This document shows, in pieces, positions 52,460-60,441 of a stretch of DNA of 64,000 nucleotides. Below the pieces are notes generated by a model. That model searched no databases. It saw only the letters and a list, made by a program, of their open reading frames with translations, and was not told where the DNA came from. Position 1 is the first letter of the stretch; every line of letters begins with the position of its first letter. Position numbers and translations under genes: made by a program. Source of the stretch: DAOPZJ01 sp964587625 (GTDB lineage Bacteria > Bacillota > Clostridia > Oscillospirales > JAKOTC01); assembly GCA_964587625.1 (NCBI GenBank), contig CAZPLU010000003.1:53644-117643 (forward strand), given 5' to 3'.

Positions 52460-54826
52460 ATGTATCAGGTTATCAAAAGAGACGGGAAAGTTGTCGAATT
52501 CAATATTTCCAAGATAGCGGCGGCGATTACCAAGGCCTTTGAGGCCCAAAACAAACAATACAACCCCGACATCATCGACCTGCTGGCTTTAAAAGTCACT
52601 GCGGACTACGAGCCCAAGATCAAGGACGGCAAAGTCAATGTCGAAGACATTCAGGACAGCGTCGAATCCGTATTGATCAAATCCGGCTACGACGATATCG
52701 CCAAGTGTTATATTCTCTACCGCAAGCAGCGCGAAAAGATCCGCAACATGAAGTCCACGATTTTGGACTACAAAGAACTGGTCGACAGTTATGTCTATCT
52801 GACCGACTGGCGCGTCAAGGAAAATTCGACGGTCACCTATTCGGTCGGCGGCCTGATTTTGAGCAACTCCGGCGCGATCACAGCCAACTACTGGCTGTCC
52901 GAAATCTACGACGAGGAGATCGGCGGCGCCCATAAAAACGGCGATATGCACATCCACGACCTCTCGATGCTCACGGGCTACTGCGCCGGCTGGTCGCTGC
53001 GCCAGTTAATCAAAGAGGGTCTCGGCGGCATTCCGGGCAAGATCACGTCCTCCCCGGCCAGCCACCTCGCCACGCTCTGCAACCAGATGGTCAACTTTTT
53101 GGGCATCATGCAAAACGAATGGGCGGGTGCGCAGGCGTTCTCGTCGTTCGACACCTACCTCGCGCCGTTCGTCAAGGCCGACAACCTGAAATTCGGCGAG
53201 GTCAAGAAATGCATCGAGTCCTTCATCTTCGGCGTCAACACGCCGAGCCGCTGGGGCACGCAGGCGCCGTTTTCCAACATCACGCTCGACTGGACGGTCC
53301 CGAACGACCTCGCCGAACTGAACGCCATCGTCGGCGGTAAAGAGATGGATTTTAAATATAAAGATTGCAAAAAAGAGATGGACATGGTCAACAAGGCGTT
53401 CATCGAGATCATGATCGAGGGCGACGCCAACGGCCGCGGTTTCCAATACCCCATCCCGACCTATTCCATCACCCGCGACTTCGATTGGTCCGACACCGAG
53501 AACAACAAACTGCTGTTCGAAATGACCGCCAAATACGGCACCCCGTATTTTTCCAACTACATCAACAGCGATATGGAACCCAGCGACATCCGCAGCATGT
53601 GCTGCCGCCTGCGCCTCGACCTGCGCGAGCTGCGCAAAAAGTCCGGCGGTTTCTTCGGCAGCGGCGAGAGCACCGGTTCGGTCGGCGTGGTCACGCTCAA
53701 TATGCCGCGCATCGCCTATTTGGCGGCCGACGAAAAGGACTTTTACCGCCGCCTCGACAAAATGATGGACATCGCCGCGCGCTCTCTCAGCGTCAAGCGC
53801 ACCATCATCACCCGGCTGCTCAATGAGGGGCTTTACCCCTATACCAAGCATTATCTCGGAAATTTCGACAACCACTTCTCGACGATCGGATTGATCGGCA
53901 TGAACGAGACCTGTCTTAACGCAAAATGGATTCGTCAAAATCTCATCAATGAAAAAGCGCGGCAGTTTACCAAGGATGTGCTCAACCATATGCGCGAACG
54001 TCTGTCCGATTATCAGGTGGAATACGGCGAACTTTATAACCTCGAAGCCACGCCCGCCGAGTCGACGACCTATCGGCTCGCCAAGCACGACATGGCGCGT
54101 TATCCCGACATCATCACCGCCGCAGAACCCGGCTGCACACCCTATTACACCAACAGCTCGCACCTGCCGGTCGGCTACACCCATGACATCTTCGAGGCGC
54201 TCGACATTCAAGACGAACTGCAGACATTGTATACCTCCGGTACGGTCTTCCACGCGTTCTTGGGCGAAAAACTGCCCGGTTGGCAGGCCGCCGCCGCGCT
54301 GGTCAAAAAGATCGCAGAAAATTACAAGCTCCCGTATTACACCCTCTCGCCGACTTATTCGGTCTGCCGTACCCACGGTTATCTTGAGGGCGAGCAGTTC
54401 AAATGCCCCGAATGCGGCGAAAAAGCCGAGATCTACAGCCGCATCACCGGCTACTACCGCCCGGTGCAGAACTGGAACGACGGCAAGGCGCAGGAATTCA
54501 AGGACCGCAAGCTGTACGACGTCAAGACCTCCAAGCTCAAGACCGAGGGCAGGGCGCCCGGGAAATCCGACACGTCTCAAACGGCGGCCAATTGTGAAAA
54601 CGATTCGGTCCTGCTGTTCGCCACCAGAACCTGTCCCAACTGTAAAATCGCGGCGGCGCTGCTCGACAAGGCGGGCGTCCGTTACGAAAAGCTCTATGTC
54701 GAAGATAACGGACAAGAAGCAAAAGACCTCGGCCTGAAACAGGCCCCGGTGCTGCTGGTCACCAAAGAGGGCAAGACCGACCGTTATCTCAATGTCTCGG
54801 AGATCAAGCGCTATCTCGGCGCATAG
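52460..54826 (+). CDS. nrdD: Anaerobic ribonucleoside-triphosphate reductase with C-terminal redoxin domain
   Basis: 788 residues from ATG 52460 after AAGGAG. The ATP-cone (1-90: MYQVIKRDGKVVEFNISKIA) and the class III barrel carry active-site Cys residues. Zinc site CRTHGYLEGEQFKCPECG near 636-653, and the glycyl radical RITGYYRPVQNWN with Gly664. After residue about 700 a thioredoxin/glutaredoxin-like domain follows with CPNC at 725-728. A covalent reductant domain is unusual for NrdD and would supply electrons instead of formate. NrdG activates it. Confidence 0.95.
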   Translation: MYQVIKRDGKVVEFNISKIAAAITKAFEAQNKQYNPDIIDLLALKVTADYEPKIKDGKVNVEDIQDSVESVLIKSGYDDIAKCYILYRKQREKIRNMKSTILDYKELVDSYVYLTDWRVKENSTVTYSVGGLILSNSGAITANYWLSEIYDEEIGGAHKNGDMHIHDLSMLTGYCAGWSLRQLIKEGLGGIPGKITSSPASHLATLCNQMVNFLGIMQNEWAGAQAFSSFDTYLAPFVKADNLKFGEVKKCIESFIFGVNTPSRWGTQAPFSNITLDWTVPNDLAELNAIVGGKEMDFKYKDCKKEMDMVNKAFIEIMIEGDANGRGFQYPIPTYSITRDFDWSDTENNKLLFEMTAKYGTPYFSNYINSDMEPSDIRSMCCRLRLDLRELRKKSGGFFGSGESTGSVGVVTLNMPRIAYLAADEKDFYRRLDKMMDIAARSLSVKRTIITRLLNEGLYPYTKHYLGNFDNHFSTIGLIGMNETCLNAKWIRQNLINEKARQFTKDVLNHMRERLSDYQVEYGELYNLEATPAESTTYRLAKHDMARYPDIITAAEPGCTPYYTNSSHLPVGYTHDIFEALDIQDELQTLYTSGTVFHAFLGEKLPGWQAAAALVKKIAENYKLPYYTLSPTYSVCRTHGYLEGEQFKCPECGEKAEIYSRITGYYRPVQNWNDGKAQEFKDRKLYDVKTSKLKTEGRAPGKSDTSQTAANCENDSVLLFATRTCPNCKIAAALLDKAGVRYEKLYVEDNGQEAKDLGLKQAPVLLVTKEGKTDRYLNVSEIKRYLGA

Positions 54827-54830
54827 CAAT

Positions 54831-55051
54831 GCGGGCAGTGCCCGCACCCAAACGGCGGGCAGTACCCGCACCCAAACGCGTCCTGGAATCTGCGTTACTA
54901 ATCTTCGTAGCGCGCGCTTCGTACCTTGGCGTATTTTTAAAAGTAGGGCGGGTTGCCCACAGCCCGCCGAGCGGGCGAATAGCACGCGAAAAACTTTCGC
55001 TTGTTTTCTTTCGATGTGAAGATACAACATAAACGGGTCAGCACGCCCTAC
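54831..55051. repeat. Repeat cluster before trxB: tandem 24-bp units and GTAGGGCGGG element
   Basis: Two 24-bp direct copies GCGGGCAGT(G/A)CCCGCACCCAAACG lie at 54831-54854 and 54855-54878, each a small hairpin. From 54943 to 55051 runs GTAGGGCGGGTTGCCC, AGCCCGCCGAGCGGGC and CACGCCCTAC; ends pair GTAGGGCG with CGCCCTAC. The GTAGGGCGGG head matches 11354. Otherwise the 291-bp gap has no gene. Confidence 0.7.
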
Positions 55052-55117
55052 TCGACACACATATCGGGATTCATTGAATCATTTTAATTCTTTTTCGAAA
55101 GGATTACATATAAAATT

Positions 55118-56053
55118 ATGCACGACATCATCATCATCGGCGGGGGGCCGGCCGGGCTCACGGCGGCCATTTACGCACGGCGCGCCAACAAGAGCGTCCT
55201 CGTCCTCGAAAAGGACGGCTTCGGCGGCCAAATGACACATTCCCCGAAAATCGAAAATTTTCCCGGCTTTATCGGCATCAGCGGCAACGAGCTCGCGGAT
55301 AAAATGCTGGATCAGGTCATGGCGCTGGGCGCCGACGTCGAGATCGAAGAAGCGCTTGAGATCATCGCCGACGTCAATTTAAATAAAAAGATCGTCAAGA
55401 CCGATTTCGGCACGCACGAGTGCGGCGTCGTCATCATGGCGACGGGAGCCAAGCACCGGCTGCTCGGCGTACCGGGTGAGGAGAGGTTCATCGGCGACGG
55501 CATTTCGTTTTGCGCGGTCTGCGACGGTGCGTTTTATGACGGAAATCACGTGGCGGTCATCGGCGGCGGCAACTCGGCGCTGCAAGAGGCCATTTTGCTG
55601 TCCGAACTCTGCGCCGAAGTGACCATCATTCAAAACCTCGACTTTTTAACCGGTGAGGAAAAATTACAAGAGGCCGTCCGTTGCAAAGCAAACGTGAAAA
55701 TTATCCTCGGCACGGTTATCAAAGAGTTTTTCGGAAAAAATGAATTTGAAGGTCTGATCACACACCGCAAGTCGGACGGCTTCGAAGAGACGCTCAAATT
55801 CGACGGCGCATTCATTGCAATCGGGCTGGCACCTCAAAGCGGCATCGTCAAGGACTTCACCAAACTCGATAAAGACGGATATATCATTTCAGACGAAAAC
55901 TGCCTGACCGACGACGGGGGGATTTTTGTCGCGGGCGACTGCCGCACCAAGAACATCCGCCAGATCACCACCGCCGTTGCCGACGGCGCGACGGCGGCGC
56001 TGGCCGCCTGCCGCTACCTCGACCGCCAAAAGGAATGCGCCATTAAGAAATAG
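55118..56053 (+). CDS. trxB: Thioredoxin reductase-like flavoprotein
   Basis: 311 residues. FAD site GGGPAGLTAAIYARRA, redox pair CAVCDG (Cys132, Cys135) and VAGDCRTKNIRQITTAVADGA. The NADPH domain has GGGNSALQEA, but the usual HRR..R phosphate site is replaced by IQNLDFLTGEEKLQE. That suggests a donor other than NADPH, as known for the ferredoxin-dependent flavin-thioredoxin reductases of Clostridia. No thioredoxin gene is beside it; the redoxin domain on NrdD could be a client. Confidence 0.92.
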   Translation: MHDIIIIGGGPAGLTAAIYARRANKSVLVLEKDGFGGQMTHSPKIENFPGFIGISGNELADKMLDQVMALGADVEIEEALEIIADVNLNKKIVKTDFGTHECGVVIMATGAKHRLLGVPGEERFIGDGISFCAVCDGAFYDGNHVAVIGGGNSALQEAILLSELCAEVTIIQNLDFLTGEEKLQEAVRCKANVKIILGTVIKEFFGKNEFEGLITHRKSDGFEETLKFDGAFIAIGLAPQSGIVKDFTKLDKDGYIISDENCLTDDGGIFVAGDCRTKNIRQITTAVADGATAALAACRYLDRQKECAIKK

Positions 56054-56071
56054 TGTCAAAGGAGCGATCAC

Positions 56072-56902
56072 TTGAACCTGCCATACGCCGATCTACACAT
56101 CCATTCGCTGTATTCCGACGGGACGATGTCCCCCGGGGAAATCCTTAAAGAAGCGGAGAAGAACGGCGTCGGCCTGCTCGCGGTCGCCGACCACGATACT
56201 TTCAAAGGGTCTTCGGAGCTGAAGGCCCTTTCGTTGCTTTCGCCCGTCAAATGCATTCCCGCCGTGGAGATCGATGCGTATGACCACGGCGATAACATCC
56301 ATGTTTTGGCCTACGACCCCGATTTCGCCGACGCCGCGTTCGCGCGTTTCGTCGCCGGGACGAGGCAAAAGCTCGAAGCCGTCAGCGACCGTTTAATCGA
56401 ACGCATGCAAAAAGAAATTCCGGTTATTTCGGCGCAGGAATATCAAAGCTTCACCTGTCCCCAAAACGGCGGCGGCTGGAAAGCGTTGCATTATTTCATG
56501 GCGAAGGGCCTGACGCAGACGTTGATGGAAGGCGTGAAATTTTATCCGCAATACGGTTGCACGTATGATAAAAACGGTTACGCCTCCGTCGCCGAGGTCT
56601 GCCGCGTCGTCCATGCGGCGGGCGGGAAAGCGGTGCTCGCACATCCCGGTCAATATCGATTCGAGGAATCCTTGATAAAAACATTGGAACAATTCGTCGC
56701 CGACGGCGTCGACGGGCTCGAATGTTATTATCCCAAGCACGGCGAAGAACTGATCGATGAATTGTTAAGTTTTTGCAGACAGCGCCGTTTGATGGTCACC
56801 GCCGGTTCGGACTGCCACGGCGCTTTCACCGGCGCGCCGATCGGCTCGACCCAAACCCCGATTTCCGCATTACAACTCGGAGATTTGCTGAAAAACGCTT
56901 GA
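56072..56902 (+). CDS. PHP-domain phosphoesterase
   Basis: 276 residues, started by TTG with AAAGGAG 8 bases ahead. PHP metal motifs: DLHIHSLYSDGT (His9, His11), VADHDTFKGS, an EIDAYDHG acid, VLAHPGQY and TAGSDCHG. The family includes 3',5'-nucleotide phosphatase YciV/RNase AM and histidinol-phosphatase-like proteins. Its first gap to trxB is 18 bases, so they are likely co-transcribed. Substrate inferred, not shown. Confidence 0.85.
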   Translation: MNLPYADLHIHSLYSDGTMSPGEILKEAEKNGVGLLAVADHDTFKGSSELKALSLLSPVKCIPAVEIDAYDHGDNIHVLAYDPDFADAAFARFVAGTRQKLEAVSDRLIERMQKEIPVISAQEYQSFTCPQNGGGWKALHYFMAKGLTQTLMEGVKFYPQYGCTYDKNGYASVAEVCRVVHAAGGKAVLAHPGQYRFEESLIKTLEQFVADGVDGLECYYPKHGEELIDELLSFCRQRRLMVTAGSDCHGAFTGAPIGSTQTPISALQLGDLLKNA

Positions 56903-56928
56903 CAAACCGCTTTGGCCTGTGCTACGAT
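56899..56928 (+). promoter_or_regulatory. Promoter for the 22-codon peptide unit
   Basis: TTGACA (56899-56904, overlapping the PHP stop), 18-base spacer, TACGAT (56923-56928). The ribosome-binding site GAGGAGG (56979-56985) follows. Confidence 0.75.
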
Positions 56929-56992
56929 AACTCCGGCAATGATGCCGACGGGCGCCATTGATCAATTAACTTTAACCGAGGAGGGATTTTTC

Positions 56993-57061
56993 ATGAAAGA
57001 CACGATGCATTTCGGCCGCATAAAACTCATGACAAACGCCTGCCTCGGAAATTGCGATTAA
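56993..57061 (+). CDS. 22-codon cysteine-containing peptide ORF
   Basis: ATG 56993 is 7 bases after GAGGAGG, among the strongest sites in the window. The product has 22 residues: it starts MKDTMHFGRIK and ends with TNACLGNCD, with Cys17 and Cys21 spaced by three and three Met. TAA at 57059-57061 lies inside a hairpin (57056-57065 with 57076-57085) immediately before a terminator (57089-57111). Promoter, site, ORF and terminator together form one unit. I recognise no family. Read-through enters rsgA 70 bases beyond the terminator, so a leader-peptide attenuator is the leading idea; an independent secreted or regulatory peptide is the alternative. Too short for normal gene finders. Confidence 0.6.
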   Translation: MKDTMHFGRIKLMTNACLGNCD

Positions 57062-57088
57062 ACGATTCCTACACGTCGTTCAATCTTG

Positions 57089-57117
57089 ATCCGCAGTTGC
57101 AAGCTGCGGATTTTTTC
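57089..57117 (+). terminator. Terminator after the peptide ORF, before rsgA
   Basis: ATCCGCAG (57089-57096), 7-base loop, CTGCGGAT (57104-57111), then TTTTTC. The preceding hairpin GATTaAACGA / TCGTTcAATC (57056-57085) spans the peptide stop codon and ends only 3 bases before this stem. Confidence 0.9.
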
Positions 57118-57184
57118 GTGTCTGTGCGCGCCGAAACCGTGTTTTCGTCCAAAAGGCAAGGCAGGCCGAAGGGGAATTCAATCA

Positions 57185-58282
57185 ATGTCAGAAATCCGTT
57201 TATACGGATACGATCAATCGAGCGAACACCCGAAAAACATTTCGGGTGAGCCGAAAAACATTTCGGGTGAGCCGAAAAATCTCGCGCGGGTGACCGCCGT
57301 GCACCGCGAACGGTACGAAATTGTATGCGACCGGGGTGAGGTCTTCGCACGTCTAAAAGGCGGCGCATTCTTCGGCAAAGATACGCTTTATCCTACGGTC
57401 GGCGATTTCGTCACCATCGTCTACAACGAACTCGGCGATTCGTTGATCACCGAAACGCTCCCGCGAAAGACCTTCTTCTCCCGCGCCGACCCCGACCCGG
57501 TCAAACCCGCGCAGGCCGTCGCGGCGAATTTCGACTATGTCTTCATCCTTTCCTCGCAAAACCGCGATTTCAACCTCGGACGGCTCGAGCGCTACCTCAC
57601 GCTGGCCTGGCACAGCGGCGCGCAACCGGTCGTCTTGCTGACCAAATCCGACCTCTGCGAAAACGTCGATAAAAACCTCGAGGCCGTCGGTGAAATCGCG
57701 TTCGGCGTTCCGGTGCATTCGGTCAGCGCAGTCACCAGAGAAGGGCTGGACGCTTTGAACGAATACCTGAAACCGGGCAAGATGATCGTTTTCCTCGGCT
57801 CGTCCGGCGTCGGCAAGTCCAGTTTGATCAACGCGCTTGCCGGAGAGGAATTGATGGAAATCGGTGCGGTCCGAGAGGACGACGACCGTGGCAGGCACAC
57901 GACCACTCACCGCCAGTTGATGCTGCTCAAAAACGGCGTGATGGTCATCGATACGCCCGGCATGCGCACGATGGGCATGTCCGACGCCGCCGACGGTTTA
58001 TCGGGCTCGTTTTCCGATGTCGAGGCATTCCTCGGGAAATGCCGCTTTGCCGATTGCAAGCACCGCGGCGAGCCCGGCTGCGCGATCGGGGAAGCCATCC
58101 GGACCGGAAAATTGACGCAGGAGCGCTGGGAGAGTTTTGAGCAATTGAGACGCGAGACCCGGTACGGCGAAAGAAAAGCCCGCCTGACCGCCAGCCGCTG
58201 CGAAAAAAACGCCGAGCGCGAAAAGCTGGAACGCTTGAAAAGCAAGCAAAAGACCAGGGAGGATGACGACAAATGGATATAA
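57185..58282 (+). CDS. rsgA: Ribosome small-subunit-dependent GTPase A
   Basis: 365 residues from ATG 57185 (GAAGGGG upstream). Circularly permuted GTPase: TKSD (G4) at 153-156, SVSAVT, G1 GSSGVGKS at 205-212, DTPG (G3) at 256-259. Zinc knuckle Cys286, Cys291, His293, Cys299. OB fold in residues 35-100. It checks 30S maturation. Residues 17-30 contain two in-frame copies of KNISGEP, made by a 21-bp tandem repeat (57230-57271). The end overlaps the next gene by 10 bases. Confidence 0.95.
   Translation: MSEIRLYGYDQSSEHPKNISGEPKNISGEPKNLARVTAVHRERYEIVCDRGEVFARLKGGAFFGKDTLYPTVGDFVTIVYNELGDSLITETLPRKTFFSRADPDPVKPAQAVAANFDYVFILSSQNRDFNLGRLERYLTLAWHSGAQPVVLLTKSDLCENVDKNLEAVGEIAFGVPVHSVSAVTREGLDALNEYLKPGKMIVFLGSSGVGKSSLINALAGEELMEIGAVREDDDRGRHTTTHRQLMLLKNGVMVIDTPGMRTMGMSDAADGLSGSFSDVEAFLGKCRFADCKHRGEPGCAIGEAIRTGKLTQERWESFEQLRRETRYGERKARLTASRCEKNAEREKLERLKSKQKTREDDDKWI
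57230..57271 (+). repeat. 21-bp in-frame tandem repeat in the rsgA N-terminus
   Basis: CCGAAAAACATTTCGGGTGAG occurs at 57230-57250 and 57251-57271, with a partial third CCGAAAAA following. Each unit is itself palindromic (CCGAAA...TTTCGG). It encodes a short repeat in a disordered N-terminal arm. Confidence 0.85.
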
Positions 58283-59643
58283 GTTATATTCCGATTGAGC
58301 AAAACAACCCGAAGGAGTTCGCAATTTTTTGCGAACTCCTCCGGGAATACGACGCCGAGATCGGCGAAAAACCGTTGGCCGAGCAAGACGAAGCGCGGAT
58401 CAAACGGATTGCCCAATATCTTTTTAAATGCGCCGGACGCGAAGACAGTTGGCTAAAATTGCTCTATGCGCAGGATAAACCCATCGGTTTTTTGTTTTAC
58501 GAAGTCGACGACGGCTCCTACGGTGCGCCCGAAACGTTCGGATACGGCTTTATCCGCGAGTTCTATATCCGCTTTGAATACCGCAGACACGGCTTCGGGA
58601 ATCGGTGCTTTGCGAAAATCGAAGATACCTTCCGGAAAAACGGTGTAAAGCAGATATGGCTTACATGTGACACCGAAGCGGGCACATTATTTTGGCGTTC
58701 CATCGGCTTTGAAAACACCGAAAAACGCTGTTATAGAAACAATATTGACATCTATGTAAAGCCGACCGGATTTACACGCGCCGAGAAAGAGCTGTCCCGT
58801 TTCGGCATTCAATTCGACGAAATTCAAGAGCTTCAGGCCAAAGACGGCGTGTTTGTCTACCGCGTCAAAGGTGAGATGCCGTGCGTTTTGAAGTGCTTCG
58901 AAAAAGATCAGCATAAACGCGAGATCGAAAATTATCGGACGCTTCAATCCCTCGGAATCAAAACTATCAAAATAATCGATTGCGACGAAAACGCTTTTTT
59001 AATGGAGGACATCGCCGAAAGCCCGACTTATCGGCTTGCGGAAAGAGCGGACACGGACGACCCCGAAGTTTTGCGGGCGCTGGCAAAATGGTACCGCGCG
59101 CTGCACGCAAAGGGCAGGGCGCATGTGCGCGATCACGGCGCAAGATTATATTGCGAGACCGATGAAATCACCCCCGAAAACCTCCGCATGGTAAAAGAAA
59201 AGACCCAAACCGCGGATGAACCGATCTGGGCTCTGTTGGAAGAGAGCATCCCGAATTTGCGAAAAATGATCGACAATACACCGAAAACGCTGACCTACAA
59301 CGACTTTTACCACACCAATATGATCATCGCAAGGGATAAGAGCGAGGCATTTATGTTCGATTACAACCTGCTCGGTAAAGGATTTGCCTGCGCCGATCTC
59401 ATCAACGTCACCTATGATCTTTCAAAGACCGCCAAATCCGTCTTCTTGGACGAATACGGCAAATACGATCCCAAAGAGATGTCGCTTGCCGAAATCACCG
59501 GAGTCCTGTTTACATTGATCTTCGCCTGCAAAAAACGCACCGTGTTTCCGGATTGGGCAAAAGGAGAGCTGAAAACGCTTACCGAGGGCGGCTTGTATTC
59601 CATGTTTCAAAGGTTTTTAAATAAAAATCCGCATCACTTATAA
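58273..59643 (+). CDS. Fusion of GNAT acetyltransferase and APH-like kinase
   Basis: 456 residues. N-terminal GNAT domain (residues 1-160): EFYIRFEYRRHGFGN binds acetyl-CoA (the RxxGxG loop at 105-110). C-terminal kinase-like domain (about 185-445): LMEDIAESPTYRLAE hinge, catalytic NDFYHTN with Asp344 and Asn349, and FDYNLLG with metal Asp363. HxDxxxxN is changed at the first position. Architecture resembles the bifunctional AAC(6')-APH(2'') enzyme in order but with low overall similarity; an aminoglycoside, tRNA or metabolite substrate are all open. ATG 58273 overlaps rsgA by 10 bases. Confidence 0.82.
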   Translation: MDISYIPIEQNNPKEFAIFCELLREYDAEIGEKPLAEQDEARIKRIAQYLFKCAGREDSWLKLLYAQDKPIGFLFYEVDDGSYGAPETFGYGFIREFYIRFEYRRHGFGNRCFAKIEDTFRKNGVKQIWLTCDTEAGTLFWRSIGFENTEKRCYRNNIDIYVKPTGFTRAEKELSRFGIQFDEIQELQAKDGVFVYRVKGEMPCVLKCFEKDQHKREIENYRTLQSLGIKTIKIIDCDENAFLMEDIAESPTYRLAERADTDDPEVLRALAKWYRALHAKGRAHVRDHGARLYCETDEITPENLRMVKEKTQTADEPIWALLEESIPNLRKMIDNTPKTLTYNDFYHTNMIIARDKSEAFMFDYNLLGKGFACADLINVTYDLSKTAKSVFLDEYGKYDPKEMSLAEITGVLFTLIFACKKRTVFPDWAKGELKTLTEGGLYSMFQRFLNKNPHHL

Positions 59644-60231
59644 AAACCTTTTGATTGCCAGTTGAAATTCCTGAACTGCCCCCGTATCGCCCTCTTTTAC
59701 GGCATTTGTGATACAATGGGAGATGTGTTCACTGATAATCTCTTTTCCAAGTCCGTTCAACGCCGATTTTGAAGCCGAAATCTGCATCAGAATTGCCGCG
59801 CAGTCCTCATCGGCCTCCAGCATCTTTTTCACATATTTTAAATGTCCGATCACGCGTGAAAGACGGCTGATTTGGCGCCGTTTCTCCTTTGGATCATGGA
59901 CATGACTGTGTGCATGACCCGGTGTTTCAACTGGTTTCATTTCATTTGTATGTGTGGGAAAAGATCCGCAATACAGCAGTTGCGACACTTCTTTTAATTC
60001 GACAATCGCTGTATCGAATATGCCAATCGCCGATTGCAGCTTCTCCTGCGCTATTGCCGGAAGCGATTCCATCAGTTCGGTCAGCTCATCCGCATGGCGC
60101 GTATGATGCAAGATCATATCATGAAGCAACGCGCTTATTTTTTCATATGATTGAATATCGCTGCCCTCGACGGCCGCCGTGTCGGTTAAATGTTCATGAT
60201 GCGCAGGGTCGCGTTCGTGTATCAGTTCCAC
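59638..60231 (-). CDS. CsoR-family metal sensor with N-terminal extra domain
   Basis: 197 residues, GTG start after AAGGCGGT. Residues 115-197 form the CsoR/RcnR helical repressor domain; Cys144, His169, Cys173 have exactly the Cys-x24-His-x3-Cys spacing of copper ligands. Residues 20-90 are another helical domain (LHHTRHADELTELMES) and residues 105-112 the His-rich HAHSHVHD. The fusion suggests a two-part metal site. No transporter or chaperone target is adjacent. Convergent with the fusion gene (6-base overlap). Confidence 0.82.
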   Translation of the reverse strand: MELIHERDPAHHEHLTDTAAVEGSDIQSYEKISALLHDMILHHTRHADELTELMESLPAIAQEKLQSAIGIFDTAIVELKEVSQLLYCGSFPTHTNEMKPVETPGHAHSHVHDPKEKRRQISRLSRVIGHLKYVKKMLEADEDCAAILMQISASKSALNGLGKEIISEHISHCITNAVKEGDTGAVQEFQLAIKRFL

Positions 60232-60264
60232 ATGTATTACCGCCTTTTTATGAAATACCGATTT

Positions 60265-60293
60265 ATTATATCAACAAAACCGATATAGCGCAA
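60265..60293 (-). promoter_or_regulatory. Promoter for the CsoR-like gene
   Basis: Minus strand TTGCGC (60293-60288), 17 bases, TATAAT (60270-60265). The GTG start lies 34 bases downstream. Confidence 0.65.
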
Positions 60294-60441
60294 GATACCG
60301 ACCGAGAGGGTGTCATTATCGGGAATGTTTGCCCGAAAAGACCCCCCGGGGAGCTTCTCAAACCCGCTCCTTTCAGTTAAGATAATTTCGTTAAATCGAA
60401 GCAAATCCCGGAAAAAAATTTTAGCGCAAAGGTGAGATGGT

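Noticed and set aside
53006..55060. 684-codon minus-strand frame opposite nrdD
   Set aside because: Long but antisense to a definite NrdD; hydrophobic Val/Asp/Arg pattern is typical of a mirror frame.
57185..57300. CRISPR-like short repeat in rsgA
   Set aside because: Only two in-frame 21-bp tandem copies without spacers, inside a coding sequence.
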